In this document: positions 23,518 to 31,716 of the stretch, piece after piece
Position numbering within the stretch: position 1 is the stretch's first letter
How the letters are laid out: every line of letters starts with the position of its first letter
Assembly: GCA_913775795.1 (NCBI GenBank)
Contig: CAJYLT010000004.1
Location: 1-57,362, forward strand
From: an uncultured Sphingomonas sp.
GTDB lineage: Bacteria; Pseudomonadota; Alphaproteobacteria; Sphingomonadales; Sphingomonadaceae
Direction: 5' to 3'
DNA length: 57,362 nucleotides
The notes under the pieces: model-generated
The model's database searches: none
Told to the model about the DNA's origin: nothing
What the model saw: only the letters and a program-made list of their open reading frames with translations
Program-made: the position numbers and the translations under genes

Positions 23518-24839
23518 GCGACCTGCTCGCCATCGGTGCGAGCGGCGTGCGTGCCTATCAGGGCGCGCTCGCGACGACGTCGGACAACATCGCCAATGCG
23601 GGCACCGTCGGCTATGTCCGGCGCACGCCCACATTGCGCGAAGTCGTATCAAGCGGCGCCGTCAACGGCGAGACCCATGCGGGCGTGGCGCTCGGCCTGG
23701 TCGATCGCGCCGCCGACGCGTTTCGATCCAGCGCAGTCCGTACCAGCAGCGCCGAATTGTCGCGCAGCAAGGCCGGCATGGTCTGGCTCGACCGGATCGA
23801 GCAGACGCTGGACGGCAGCCAGCTTTCCGCCCGGATGGGCGACTTCTTCAACGCCGCACAGAGCCTTGCCGCCAACCCCGCCGCACCCGCACCGCGCGCG
23901 GTGATGCTGGAACAGGCGAGCGCGGTGGCGGCGGCGTTCCGTTCGACCGGCGCATCGCTCGATGCGGCAGAGGCGGAGATCGCCACGTCGGCGCAGGGCG
24001 CGGCGAACGAACTGACCGGACAGGCATCGGCGCTGGCCAAGATCAACGGCGCGCTCGGCAAGTCGGGTGGCAGCCCTGCGCCGGCGCTGCTCGACGAGCG
24101 CGACCGCATCCTCGAATCGATGTCGGCGATGGTCGACGTGTCGGTGAGCTTCGATGCCGCCGGCCGCGCGACGGTGAAGGCGGGGACCGCGGGCGGGCCG
24201 ACGCTGGTATCGGGCGATCAGGCCGCGACGGTCGGCGTGTCGCTCAATGGACAGGGCGCGCTGCAATTCCATCTGTCGCTGAACGGCGAGGCGGCGGTGA
24301 TCCCGGCGCAGGGCGGCACACTGGCCGGCATCGTCGACGGCGCGCAGCAGGTCGCGGCGTCGCGCGCCTCGCTCGACGACCTCGCCACCGACTTCGCCGA
24401 TGCGGTGAACCAGGTGCAGGCGGGCGGCCACGACCTGAACGGACAGGCGGGCAAGCCGATGTTCGAAGGGACCAGCGCCGCGACGCTGACGATGACGCTG
24501 ACCGATGGCGGCCAGATCGCGGCGGCGACGCCGGGGGCGGGCAAGCAGGGCAACGGCAACCTTGCGATGCTGGCGGCGGTGCGCAAGTCGGGCGGGTTCG
24601 AGGATCGGCTGACGACGCTTCAAAGCGCGACGGGTGCGGCGATCGCGGCCAAGCGCAACGTGATCGATGCGCAGTCGTCGATCCACGACAACGCCGTCGC
24701 CGCGCGCGACGCGGTGAGCGGCGTCAATCTCGACGAGGAGGCGGTGAACCTCCTCAAGTTTCAGCAGGCCTATCAGGCGTCGGCCCGCGTCATCCAGGTC
24801 GCGCGCGAGACGCTCGACACGATCTTCCAGATCCGGTGA
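23514..24839 (+). CDS. flgK: Hook-filament junction protein FlgK (HAP1)
   Basis: 441 residues, at the short end for FlgK. The N-terminus (IGASGVRAYQGALATTSDNI, ANAGTVGYVRRTP) and C-terminus (GVNLDEEAVNLLKFQQAYQA, SARVIQVARETLDTIF) are the paired helices of the family, with a reduced central domain. It starts with an ATGA overlap to flgJ and ends overlapping the flgL GTG. FlgK joins hook and filament and is an expected client of FlgN. Confidence 0.94.
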   Translation: MSDLLAIGASGVRAYQGALATTSDNIANAGTVGYVRRTPTLREVVSSGAVNGETHAGVALGLVDRAADAFRSSAVRTSSAELSRSKAGMVWLDRIEQTLDGSQLSARMGDFFNAAQSLAANPAAPAPRAVMLEQASAVAAAFRSTGASLDAAEAEIATSAQGAANELTGQASALAKINGALGKSGGSPAPALLDERDRILESMSAMVDVSVSFDAAGRATVKAGTAGGPTLVSGDQAATVGVSLNGQGALQFHLSLNGEAAVIPAQGGTLAGIVDGAQQVAASRASLDDLATDFADAVNQVQAGGHDLNGQAGKPMFEGTSAATLTMTLTDGGQIAAATPGAGKQGNGNLAMLAAVRKSGGFEDRLTTLQSATGAAIAAKRNVIDAQSSIHDNAVAARDAVSGVNLDEEAVNLLKFQQAYQASARVIQVARETLDTIFQIR

Positions 24840-25714
24840 GCTCCATGGACCGCGTCTCCACCAGCCAGTTCTATTCGCGCAGCCTGACGCAGATGTCGGG
24901 CCTGAACGTCCAGGCCGACAAGCTCCAGACGCAGATCTCGACGAACAAGAAACTGACGGTCGCGTCGGACGACGCGGCGGGGTTCACCCGGCTCGCGACG
25001 CTGAAGCGCGACGCGTCGGCGGACAAGGCGGCGAAGGGCAATCTCGACCTGGCCGCCGGCATCCTGGCGCAGTCGGACACCGCGCTTGCCGGCATCACCG
25101 ACCAGCTTCAGCGCGCCAAGGAACTGGCGGTGCAGGCGAACAGCGGGACGCTGACCGCCGACCAGCGCGCGACGATCGCGGGCCAGCTCGACGGCATCCT
25201 CCAGGACGTCGCCAGCCTCGCCAACCAGGCCGACGCGCGCGGCGTGCCGATCTTCGGCGGCGGCGGGGACGCGGCATTCGCGACCGACGGGAACGGGCGC
25301 GTTACCTATGTCGGTGGCACGAAGCCCGGGGTGATCCCCACCGGCAACGACACGACGGTCCAGGTGACCGAGGACGGGACGGCGCTTCAGGCGATGTTCG
25401 ACACGCTGTCGGCACTGTCGACCGCGGTGAAGAGCGGCAAGGGCATCGGCGAGGCGGGCGATCAGGTCACGACCGCGATCGACACCGTATCGGGGATGCG
25501 CGGCAGCATCGGCGCGCGCGCGATGCGCCTCGACATGGAGATGGAGCGGCTGAGCGACGTGGGTGTCGGCCGCGAGGAAGCGCGATCGGCGATCGAGGAT
25601 ACCGACGTCACCGCCGCGATCACCGAGCTGCAAAAGACGCTGACGATCCTGTCGGCGACGCAGGCGAGCTTTTCCAAGCTGACGAGCCTCAACCTCTTCC
25701 AGCAGCTGCGCTGA
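24836..25714 (+). CDS. flgL: Hook-filament junction protein FlgL (HAP3)
   Basis: 292 residues from the GTG at 24836 (overlap with flgK); the in-frame ATG three codons later is a possible start. It has a flagellin-like N-terminal helix (RVSTSQFYSRSLTQMSGL, KLTVASDDAAGFTRLATLKR) and C-terminal helix (ITELQKTLTILSATQASFSK). FlgL is the second junction protein. It is the last gene of the flgB operon; a 150-bp gap with small hairpins (near 25792 and at 25821-25838) follows before motA. Confidence 0.93.
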   Translation: MSSMDRVSTSQFYSRSLTQMSGLNVQADKLQTQISTNKKLTVASDDAAGFTRLATLKRDASADKAAKGNLDLAAGILAQSDTALAGITDQLQRAKELAVQANSGTLTADQRATIAGQLDGILQDVASLANQADARGVPIFGGGGDAAFATDGNGRVTYVGGTKPGVIPTGNDTTVQVTEDGTALQAMFDTLSALSTAVKSGKGIGEAGDQVTTAIDTVSGMRGSIGARAMRLDMEMERLSDVGVGREEARSAIEDTDVTAAITELQKTLTILSATQASFSKLTSLNLFQQLR

Positions 25715-25864
25715 CGCCGGCGCCGCATCGGCGCGGTGCCAATCCCTCCGTATTTCCCGCAGCATAAAGTGGAAGCGCGGTAACCATTTCTCGACGCTTC
25801 GGCGTCACAACATGGGACAGGGCCACGTGTGTGTGGCCGGGTGTCAACCGGGGGCTTAGAGTCG

Positions 25865-26728
25865 ATGTTTCCTGCGATCGGTTTCGTCGTCCTCATCGCG
25901 ATGGTGTTCGGCGGTTTCGTCTTCACCGGCGGTGCGCTCGGCCCGGTGCTGCACGCGCTCCCGCACGAGATGCTCATCATCGGCGGCGCGGCATTGGGCG
26001 CGCTCATCATCGGCAATTCCGGCCGCGAGTTGAAGGCGATGGGCGGCGGGGTGATGAAGGTCATCAAGGGGCCGAAATACAAGAAGCAGGACTATCTTGA
26101 CGTCATCTTCCTCGTCTCGAAGCTCATGAAGATGCTGCGCGTCGAGGGGCCGATCGCGCTGGAGCCGCATGTCGAGGATCCCAAGTCCTCCGCGCTGTTC
26201 GCCGAATATCCCCGCATCCTGGCCGATCACGCGCTGACCGGCCTGATCGCCGATACCCTCCGCCTCGTCGTCGTCTCGTCCGGCACGCTCGACGTGCATG
26301 CGGTCGAGGAGGTGATGGACAATTCGATCAAGACCCACCACCACGAGGTGCAGGGGCCGCAGACGACGCTTCAGGGCCTGGCCGACGCGCTGCCCGCGCT
26401 TGGCATCGTCGCGGCGGTGCTGGGCGTCGTGAAGACGATGGGCTCGATCGACAAGCCGCCCTCGATCCTGGGCGCGATGATCGGCTCGGCGCTGGTCGGC
26501 ACGTTCCTCGGCGTGCTGCTCGCCTATGGCATCGTCGGCCCGCTTGCGACCCGGCTTCAGCAGGTGATCGACGCGGACGCCGCGATCTATCACACGGTCA
26601 AGCAGATCATCATCGCCTCGCTCCACGGCCACCCGCAGCCGCTGGTGATCGAGGCGGCGCGGAGCGGCATCGCGCACCACAACCAGCCGGGCTTCGCCGA
26701 AGTCTTCGACGGCCTGAGGGGTAGGTAA
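25865..26728 (+). CDS. motA: Flagellar stator protein MotA
   Basis: 287 residues, full MotA length. Transmembrane segments are FPAIGFVVLIAMVFGGFVF and HEMLIIGGAALGALIIGNS at the N-terminus, and LPALGIVAAVLGVVKTMGSI plus IGSALVGTFLGVLLAYGIVG in the second half, with the cytoplasmic loop between. ATG 25865 is chosen over an in-frame GTG 12 codons upstream because the protein then starts like other MotA proteins. Forms the proton-conducting stator with MotB, encoded one base downstream. Second MotA-type gene in the window. Confidence 0.95.
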   Translation: MFPAIGFVVLIAMVFGGFVFTGGALGPVLHALPHEMLIIGGAALGALIIGNSGRELKAMGGGVMKVIKGPKYKKQDYLDVIFLVSKLMKMLRVEGPIALEPHVEDPKSSALFAEYPRILADHALTGLIADTLRLVVVSSGTLDVHAVEEVMDNSIKTHHHEVQGPQTTLQGLADALPALGIVAAVLGVVKTMGSIDKPPSILGAMIGSALVGTFLGVLLAYGIVGPLATRLQQVIDADAAIYHTVKQIIIASLHGHPQPLVIEAARSGIAHHNQPGFAEVFDGLRGR

Positions 26729-26729
26729 G

Positions 26730-27743
26730 GTGGCCGCCGCACGGGCACCACACGGCAACAACCAGCCGCCCAAGATCATCGTCAAGAAGATCTATATCGA
26801 GGGCCATGGCGGCCATCACGGTGGCGCGTGGAAGGTCGCCTACGCCGATTTCGTGACCGCGATGATGGCGTTCTTCCTCCTCATGTGGCTGCTGGGCGCG
26901 ACCAACGAGAAGCAGCGAAAGGCGCTGGCCGACTATTTCGCGCCGACGCTGATCGAGATGAAGCAGAACTCGGCCGGCTCGAACGGGATGTTCGGCGGCG
27001 CGAGCATCACCGATCCCGACAACTACCCCAATCGCGCGGGCCAGACCGGCACGCGGTCGATGACGATCCCGGTCGCCGCCGATGGCGGGCAGAGCGTCGG
27101 ATCGGGCGAAAAGGGAACGCTCAAGAACCAGTCGGCGATGATGGCCGAGGATCGCAAGAATTTCAGCCGGATGCGCGCGACGCTTCAGGCCAAGATGAAG
27201 CAGGACGGGCGGATGGCGAAGCTCGCCAAGCATGTCCGCTTCGTCCAGACGCGCGACGGGATGCGCATCGACCTGGTCGACGACGCCAAATATTCGATGT
27301 TCGACCTTGGCACCACGGTGTTGGTGCCGGAGGCGGACCAGCTGATCGGCCTGATTGCCGAGAGCATTTCGGGCATGGAGAACCCGATCATGATCCGCGG
27401 CCATACCGATTCGCTCGGCTATGACGATCCGCTGCGCATGAACAACTGGATCCTGTCGAGCGGCCGGGCCGAGGCGACGCGCCGCCGGCTGGCGCGCGGC
27501 GGGGTGGGCGAGGGCCGCTTCGAGCGGATCGAGGGCGTGGCCGATCGCCAGCCCATGATCTTCGAGAATCCGGGCGACCCGCGCAACCGGCGCGTGGCGA
27601 TCACGCTCCTCTATCGCCGCACCGGCTTCGGCGAGGATGCGCCCGCCGGGCCGATCAAGGCGCTGGATCCGGGGATCGGTCAGAAGAGCTTGCGAAGCTC
27701 CAGCCGTACCGACCGGCCGATGGGGTCGAGCAGGGCGGGCTGA
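26730..27743 (+). CDS. motB: Flagellar stator protein MotB
   Basis: 337 residues, GTG start. The basic N-terminus PPKIIVKKIYIEGHGGHHGG precedes the transmembrane helix with the essential proton-binding Asp40 in YADFVTAMMAFFLLMWLLGA. A Met/Gln-rich periplasmic linker leads to the OmpA-like peptidoglycan-binding domain (IMIRGHTDSLGYDDPLRMNN, then SSGRAEATRRRL). The C-terminal ~20 codons overlap the 3' end of the convergent TBDR by 64 bases, and the tail there (Ser/Arg-rich) is not conserved-looking. Anchors the MotA/B stator to the cell wall. Confidence 0.95.
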   Translation: MAAARAPHGNNQPPKIIVKKIYIEGHGGHHGGAWKVAYADFVTAMMAFFLLMWLLGATNEKQRKALADYFAPTLIEMKQNSAGSNGMFGGASITDPDNYPNRAGQTGTRSMTIPVAADGGQSVGSGEKGTLKNQSAMMAEDRKNFSRMRATLQAKMKQDGRMAKLAKHVRFVQTRDGMRIDLVDDAKYSMFDLGTTVLVPEADQLIGLIAESISGMENPIMIRGHTDSLGYDDPLRMNNWILSSGRAEATRRRLARGGVGEGRFERIEGVADRQPMIFENPGDPRNRRVAITLLYRRTGFGEDAPAGPIKALDPGIGQKSLRSSSRTDRPMGSSRAG

Positions 27744-30406
27744 AGCCCCGGCGGCGTCACGCCCGTCCCGTCGGTCACGCGGATGCGCTGGTCGAGGAGA
27801 TTGTCGAGCCTGAGCGACACGCGCGCGCCGCGCAGCCATTCGGTCTTGCGCGCCACCTGACCCAGATCGGCGAACGCGCGCAGGTTGAGCGTGAACAGGC
27901 TGCCGAAGCGCAGGTCGTCGGCCGCACTCAGGCCCTCGACGCGGGTTGGCGACTGCCAGTCGGCATTGACGCGCAAGCCGAGGCCGTCCTTCGTGAAGCC
28001 GCTGCGAAGCTCGAACTGGTGCCGCGGCTGGCCACCGCGCCCGCCGATCGCATCGCCGCCGAGCAGGTCGAGCTCGGGCAGGCCGTCCCGGATCAGCACG
28101 CGATCCCGAAGCCGCAGCGTGTGAAAGAAGGCGAGCTGGAACCGCCCGCCGCCGCCGAATCCGCCGCCGCCCCGGTCGCCACCGCCACCGAAGCCGCGTC
28201 CGCCGCCTCCCCCGCCGCCTTCGCCGCGCGCGCCCTCGCCGCGGTTGGGGCGGGGGGCGTCGCCATCGGGGCGCGGCCGGCGCTGGCCCGCGCGATCTCC
28301 GAACGCCTGGCGCAGGATCGTGCGCGGATCCTCGCCCGCCTCTCGCGCGGCGCGGATGCGGCGCTGGAGCGTGCCGGTGACGGGCAGCGACAGGTTGAAG
28401 CCCCATCGGAACTGCGACCGCTCGGTCCGCGCGAAGTTGATCGGGCGGGTGTCGATCTGGACCAGCCGCCCGCCGTCGCCGCGCAGGAAGCGGTCGGGGA
28501 ACGCCGCCTGGATCGCGGCGGTCGCGGCGGGGAAGCCGGCGATCGCGTCGTCGATCGTGTTGGCGGTATAGTCGGCGCGCAGGTCGAGATCGAGCTTGGC
28601 GACCGGCCGCCATGTCGCGCCGAGCTTCAACGCATCGCGCCGGTCCGACCGCAGGCCGGGATTGCCACCCTCGATCGCGGTCACGTCGACCGTGGTGCCG
28701 AGCACATAGTCGAACGTGCGCACGTTCGGCGTTAGGAGGAACGGCGCGCCCAACTGCTGCGGCGTCGGGGCCCCTTCCTCATGCGTGCGCGACGCGAGCA
28801 GGCGCAGCCGCGGGGTGGGCGACCAGTTCGCGCCGTAGCCGATCGTGGTCAGCGTGCCGAAATCCGACAATTGCTCGAGCGCGCCGTTGAGGTTGAGCGT
28901 GAGGTCGCCGAGCGCACCCAGCACGTCGCGCCGCCGGTTGGCGATGGGCAGGTCGAGATTGACCTGCGCATTGGCGGTGCGCCGGGTGATGTCGCTCGCC
29001 GTCGCGCCCGCCAGCCTTTGCGCACGGCTGTCGAGATCGCGGCTGCCGAGTCCGACCCGCAGCGTCGCCGCCACGTCGCCCGCGGGCAGCTTGAACAGGT
29101 CGCCATTGGCGATGCCGTTGAGGTCGGCGGTATTGCTGACCGACCGCGTGGTATCGGGCGCGGCGAGGCCGAGCGAGGGCAGCGCCGCGAACGGGTTGAC
29201 GGTGCCGGCGGTCACCCCCGCCTGATACGCGCCGAGGTCGAGGCGCCGCTCGGTCTCGGTATCGGTCGCCGAATAGGCGTAGGTGCCGGTGAGCGTCCAG
29301 CGCCACTTGCCCGCCTCGCCATTCGCATTGAACCCGGCATCCGCACCGCGCGTCCGCGTCTCGCGCGTCAGAGCGCCGAGCGCGCCGTCGTAGCGCAGCA
29401 CGCGTACGTCCGCATCGAATGGGGAGAAGGTGCTGGCGCCGGGCAGCGTCACGTCGACGACGGGCAAGCCGACCAGCGCCTGGCTGTCGTTCAGGTTGAA
29501 CCCGAGGTTTGCGGTTGCGGCAACGTCGCCGAGGATCGTGCGCGAATAGACGGCATTGCCCTCGACGCTGCGGGTGCGCGGGCGCAGCGTTCGGAAGGGC
29601 GCGAGGTCGGTGGTACCGGGCTGGTTGGCACCCGCCGCGAAATCGGAGAGCGTCGGATTCGCGGACGGCACCGGCACGGCGGTCACGAACTGACCGGCAA
29701 GCGCGGTCAGCGCCGGGTCGACCTCTCCCCCCGGCCGGATGCCGATGACGTTGCCGGCAAGCGAGGTGGGCAGGCCGGACGGGTTGGGCGCCAGGTCGCG
29801 CTCCGCCTCGGTCAGGGCGCTTTCGCCCGATGCGCTCAGTTTGACGTTCAGCCGGCCGTCGCGGCGGATGCGCAGGTAATTGACGTCGGCCTCGCCCTGC
29901 GCGCTGCCGCCGGCGGTCGGGCCGCCGCCCTCGATCTGCGTCGTGATCGCGCGGAAGCGGCGGCGCAGGACGATGTTCACGACGCGGCTGTCGGCCGGGT
30001 AGCCATATTTGAGCGCGACTTCCTCCGGCAGGATCTCCACCCGTGCGATCGCCTCGGTCGGGATGTCGCGGATTTCGCGCAGGCCGGAGATGCGTCGGCC
30101 TTCGAGCAGGACGACGGGCGCCTCGCCGCCGCGACCGCGACCGCTACCCGTCTGTGGCGCAAGCTCGGTCAGGAGCTCGGCGATGCTGTTGACGCCGTAG
30201 GCGCGGACGTCGGCGGGGGTGAGCGTCTGCTCGGGCGTGATGTCGCCCCGCACCGATCCGCGCGGACGCTGGCCGGTGACGACGATCTCGCCCGAATCCG
30301 CCGCCTCCGCCTCGTCCGCGGCGGGATCGGCGAGTGCCTCGGTGGATTGCGACTGCGCAAATGCAGGTGCGGCAAAGACGACGAGGGGCAGAGCAAGGAT
30401 ACGCAT
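27680..30406 (-). CDS. TonB-dependent receptor with Gly-rich insert
   Basis: 908 residues from the ATG at 30406, with GGAG 5 bases upstream (an in-frame GTG at 30412 is the alternative). Signal peptide ending APAFA|Q. TonB box GEIVVTGQRP (~40-50), then a plug domain with VVLLEGRRISGLREI and EVALKYGYPADSRVVNIVLR, and a long beta barrel. Near residues 725-757 there is a run of glycines broken only by Arg, Phe and Asp, just before late barrel strands. C-terminal Phe as usual for outer-membrane barrels. It follows an XRE/S24 regulator on the same strand. Substrate unknown. Confidence 0.93.
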   Translation of the reverse strand: MRILALPLVVFAAPAFAQSQSTEALADPAADEAEAADSGEIVVTGQRPRGSVRGDITPEQTLTPADVRAYGVNSIAELLTELAPQTGSGRGRGGEAPVVLLEGRRISGLREIRDIPTEAIARVEILPEEVALKYGYPADSRVVNIVLRRRFRAITTQIEGGGPTAGGSAQGEADVNYLRIRRDGRLNVKLSASGESALTEAERDLAPNPSGLPTSLAGNVIGIRPGGEVDPALTALAGQFVTAVPVPSANPTLSDFAAGANQPGTTDLAPFRTLRPRTRSVEGNAVYSRTILGDVAATANLGFNLNDSQALVGLPVVDVTLPGASTFSPFDADVRVLRYDGALGALTRETRTRGADAGFNANGEAGKWRWTLTGTYAYSATDTETERRLDLGAYQAGVTAGTVNPFAALPSLGLAAPDTTRSVSNTADLNGIANGDLFKLPAGDVAATLRVGLGSRDLDSRAQRLAGATASDITRRTANAQVNLDLPIANRRRDVLGALGDLTLNLNGALEQLSDFGTLTTIGYGANWSPTPRLRLLASRTHEEGAPTPQQLGAPFLLTPNVRTFDYVLGTTVDVTAIEGGNPGLRSDRRDALKLGATWRPVAKLDLDLRADYTANTIDDAIAGFPAATAAIQAAFPDRFLRGDGGRLVQIDTRPINFARTERSQFRWGFNLSLPVTGTLQRRIRAAREAGEDPRTILRQAFGDRAGQRRPRPDGDAPRPNRGEGARGEGGGGGGGRGFGGGGDRGGGGFGGGGRFQLAFFHTLRLRDRVLIRDGLPELDLLGGDAIGGRGGQPRHQFELRSGFTKDGLGLRVNADWQSPTRVEGLSAADDLRFGSLFTLNLRAFADLGQVARKTEWLRGARVSLRLDNLLDQRIRVTDGTGVTPPGLQPALLDPIGRSVRLELRKLF

Positions 30407-30488
30407 GGTCACTCCGGCGAACGCTTCACCGGCGACTAGGCCCCGCTTGTCGCAGAACTATGTCAGGGTTTGTTGGACGCGCCGCTTT

Positions 30489-31052
30489 TCACAGGCTCCG
30501 GATGAGGCGGATGGCGAGGCCCAGCCAGGGCGGGTCGGCGATCACGATCTGGCGCGCGCCGTGGCCGGCGGGCAGCAGGTGCAGCTTGCCGCCTTCGCGG
30601 TCGATCAGCCGCCCGAACGCGAAGCGGCCCGCCGGGCGCGGGACCAGCACGTCGCGATTGAGCGCGCGGGCGAAGCGATCGGGGGCCAGCCGCTCGCACC
30701 AGATCTCGTCACCCGTCCGATAGTCGCCGATGCCGGACACGACGCGCACCGCGATCAGGCCGGGGGCGAGGGCGGGCGGCACCACATGCTCGGGCCGCTG
30801 CGGCGCGCGGGCGCCTTCGCTGCCCAAGAGCGCCGCGACGGGCAGGTCGGGCCGCTCGGGCAGGCGGACGAGGGCCGATGCCTCGACGCCGAGCGCGGCG
30901 GCGATGCGGTTGAGCCAGCCGACGGAGACGGTGCGCGTGCCCGTCTCGAGCCGGCCGATCGTCTGCGCCGTCGTCGGCGGCACGCACGCGCGCGCCACGT
31001 CGTCGAGGGTCATGCCGCGCGCGCGGCGCACTTCGCGAATGGCGGTAATCAT
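30489..31052 (-). CDS. XRE-family HTH regulator with S24/LexA-like C-terminal domain
   Basis: 187 residues. An N-terminal HTH_3 domain (IREVRRARGMTLDDVARACV, TIGRLETGTRTVSVGWLNRI) is followed by a C-terminal half (~75-187) resembling S24 peptidase/repressor domains (VRVVSGIGDYRTGDEIWCER, then a strand-rich tail). The autocleavage Ser/Lys pair is not evident, so it may be a non-cleaving sensor. AAGGGGA lies 6 bases before the ATG. It precedes the Gly-rich TBDR by 82 bp in the same direction and is divergent from the DUF6456 gene, so it may control either. Confidence 0.82.
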   Translation of the reverse strand: MITAIREVRRARGMTLDDVARACVPPTTAQTIGRLETGTRTVSVGWLNRIAAALGVEASALVRLPERPDLPVAALLGSEGARAPQRPEHVVPPALAPGLIAVRVVSGIGDYRTGDEIWCERLAPDRFARALNRDVLVPRPAGRFAFGRLIDREGGKLHLLPAGHGARQIVIADPPWLGLAIRLIRSL

Positions 31053-31139
31053 CGGCTATCCCCTTAACCGGATGGGTTCGCCGTCTGTCCTACAATCGCG
31101 CCGCTGTGGCAAGCGGCGGCTTCAGCGACGGGAGGCTTG

Positions 31140-31610
31140 ATGCGCGAACTGGCGGAGCGGGGATTCGAGGACGGGCGGCTGACGGGCCGGGCGCCGACTC
31201 GCGGGCGGCGGGCGGTGACGGTGAACCTGGCGGAGTCGCCACTCGGCTGGCTCGCCGCGCGCGGGCTGGTGAGTGCGCGACAGGTCGAGGCGGGGGAGCG
31301 GCTGCGCGCCGACTATGAGCGCGCGCAGATGTCGCCGTCGTTGACGATGCGCTGGGACGCCGCGCCGACCGGGCGGCACGCGCGTAGCGAGGCGCTCGAT
31401 CCCACGAGCGCGCAGATCGCGGCGAAGCGGCGCTTCGATGCGGCGATCGCGGGGGTGGGGCCGGGGCTGTCCGATATCCTCTGGCGCGTCGTCTGTGCGT
31501 GCGAGGGGGTGCCGGCGGCGGAGCGGGCGCTCGGCTGGCCGGCGCGGGCGGGGCGGGTGGTACTGGGCCTCGCGCTCGACCGGCTGGCGGAGCATTACCG
31601 GCTGGGGTGA
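31140..31610 (+). CDS. DUF6456-type protein
   Basis: 156 residues; the ATG at 31140 has GGAGG four bases upstream. The characteristic alphaproteobacterial segment is SPLGWLAARGLVSARQVEAG followed by ERLRADYERAQMSPSLTMRW, then a helical C-terminal domain with LSDILWRVVCACEGVPAAER and RVVLGLALDRLAEHY. The second part resembles a winged-helix or HTH fold, so DNA binding is plausible (family knowledge). It is convergent with the DUF2339 gene, separated by a 25-bp inverted repeat. Confidence 0.78.
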   Translation: MRELAERGFEDGRLTGRAPTRGRRAVTVNLAESPLGWLAARGLVSARQVEAGERLRADYERAQMSPSLTMRWDAAPTGRHARSEALDPTSAQIAAKRRFDAAIAGVGPGLSDILWRVVCACEGVPAAERALGWPARAGRVVLGLALDRLAEHYRLG

Positions 31611-31653
31611 GCGGTTGAGTCTTTTGCTCGGCTCACGCCGAGGGGCGGCGCCA

Positions 31654-31716
31654 GCCCGCTCCCCCACCCGGCCGCCCATCAGGATACTTAGTGGGCGGCC
31701 GGGTGGGGGAGCGGGC
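31654..31716. terminator. 25-bp perfect inverted repeat between convergent genes
   Basis: GCCCGCTCCCCCACCCGGCC and five more bases (31654-31678) pair perfectly with 31692-31716; the loop is 13 nt. The right arm encodes the last residues of the DUF2339 protein (GPLPHPAAH). Position between convergent genes suggests a bidirectional terminator, though no T-run follows the right arm. Confidence 0.6.

Noticed and set aside
25715..25864. Sigma-28 or sigma-54 promoter before motA
   Set aside because: TAAAG is present but no matching GCCGATAA-like -10; no TGGCAC-N5-TTGC element.
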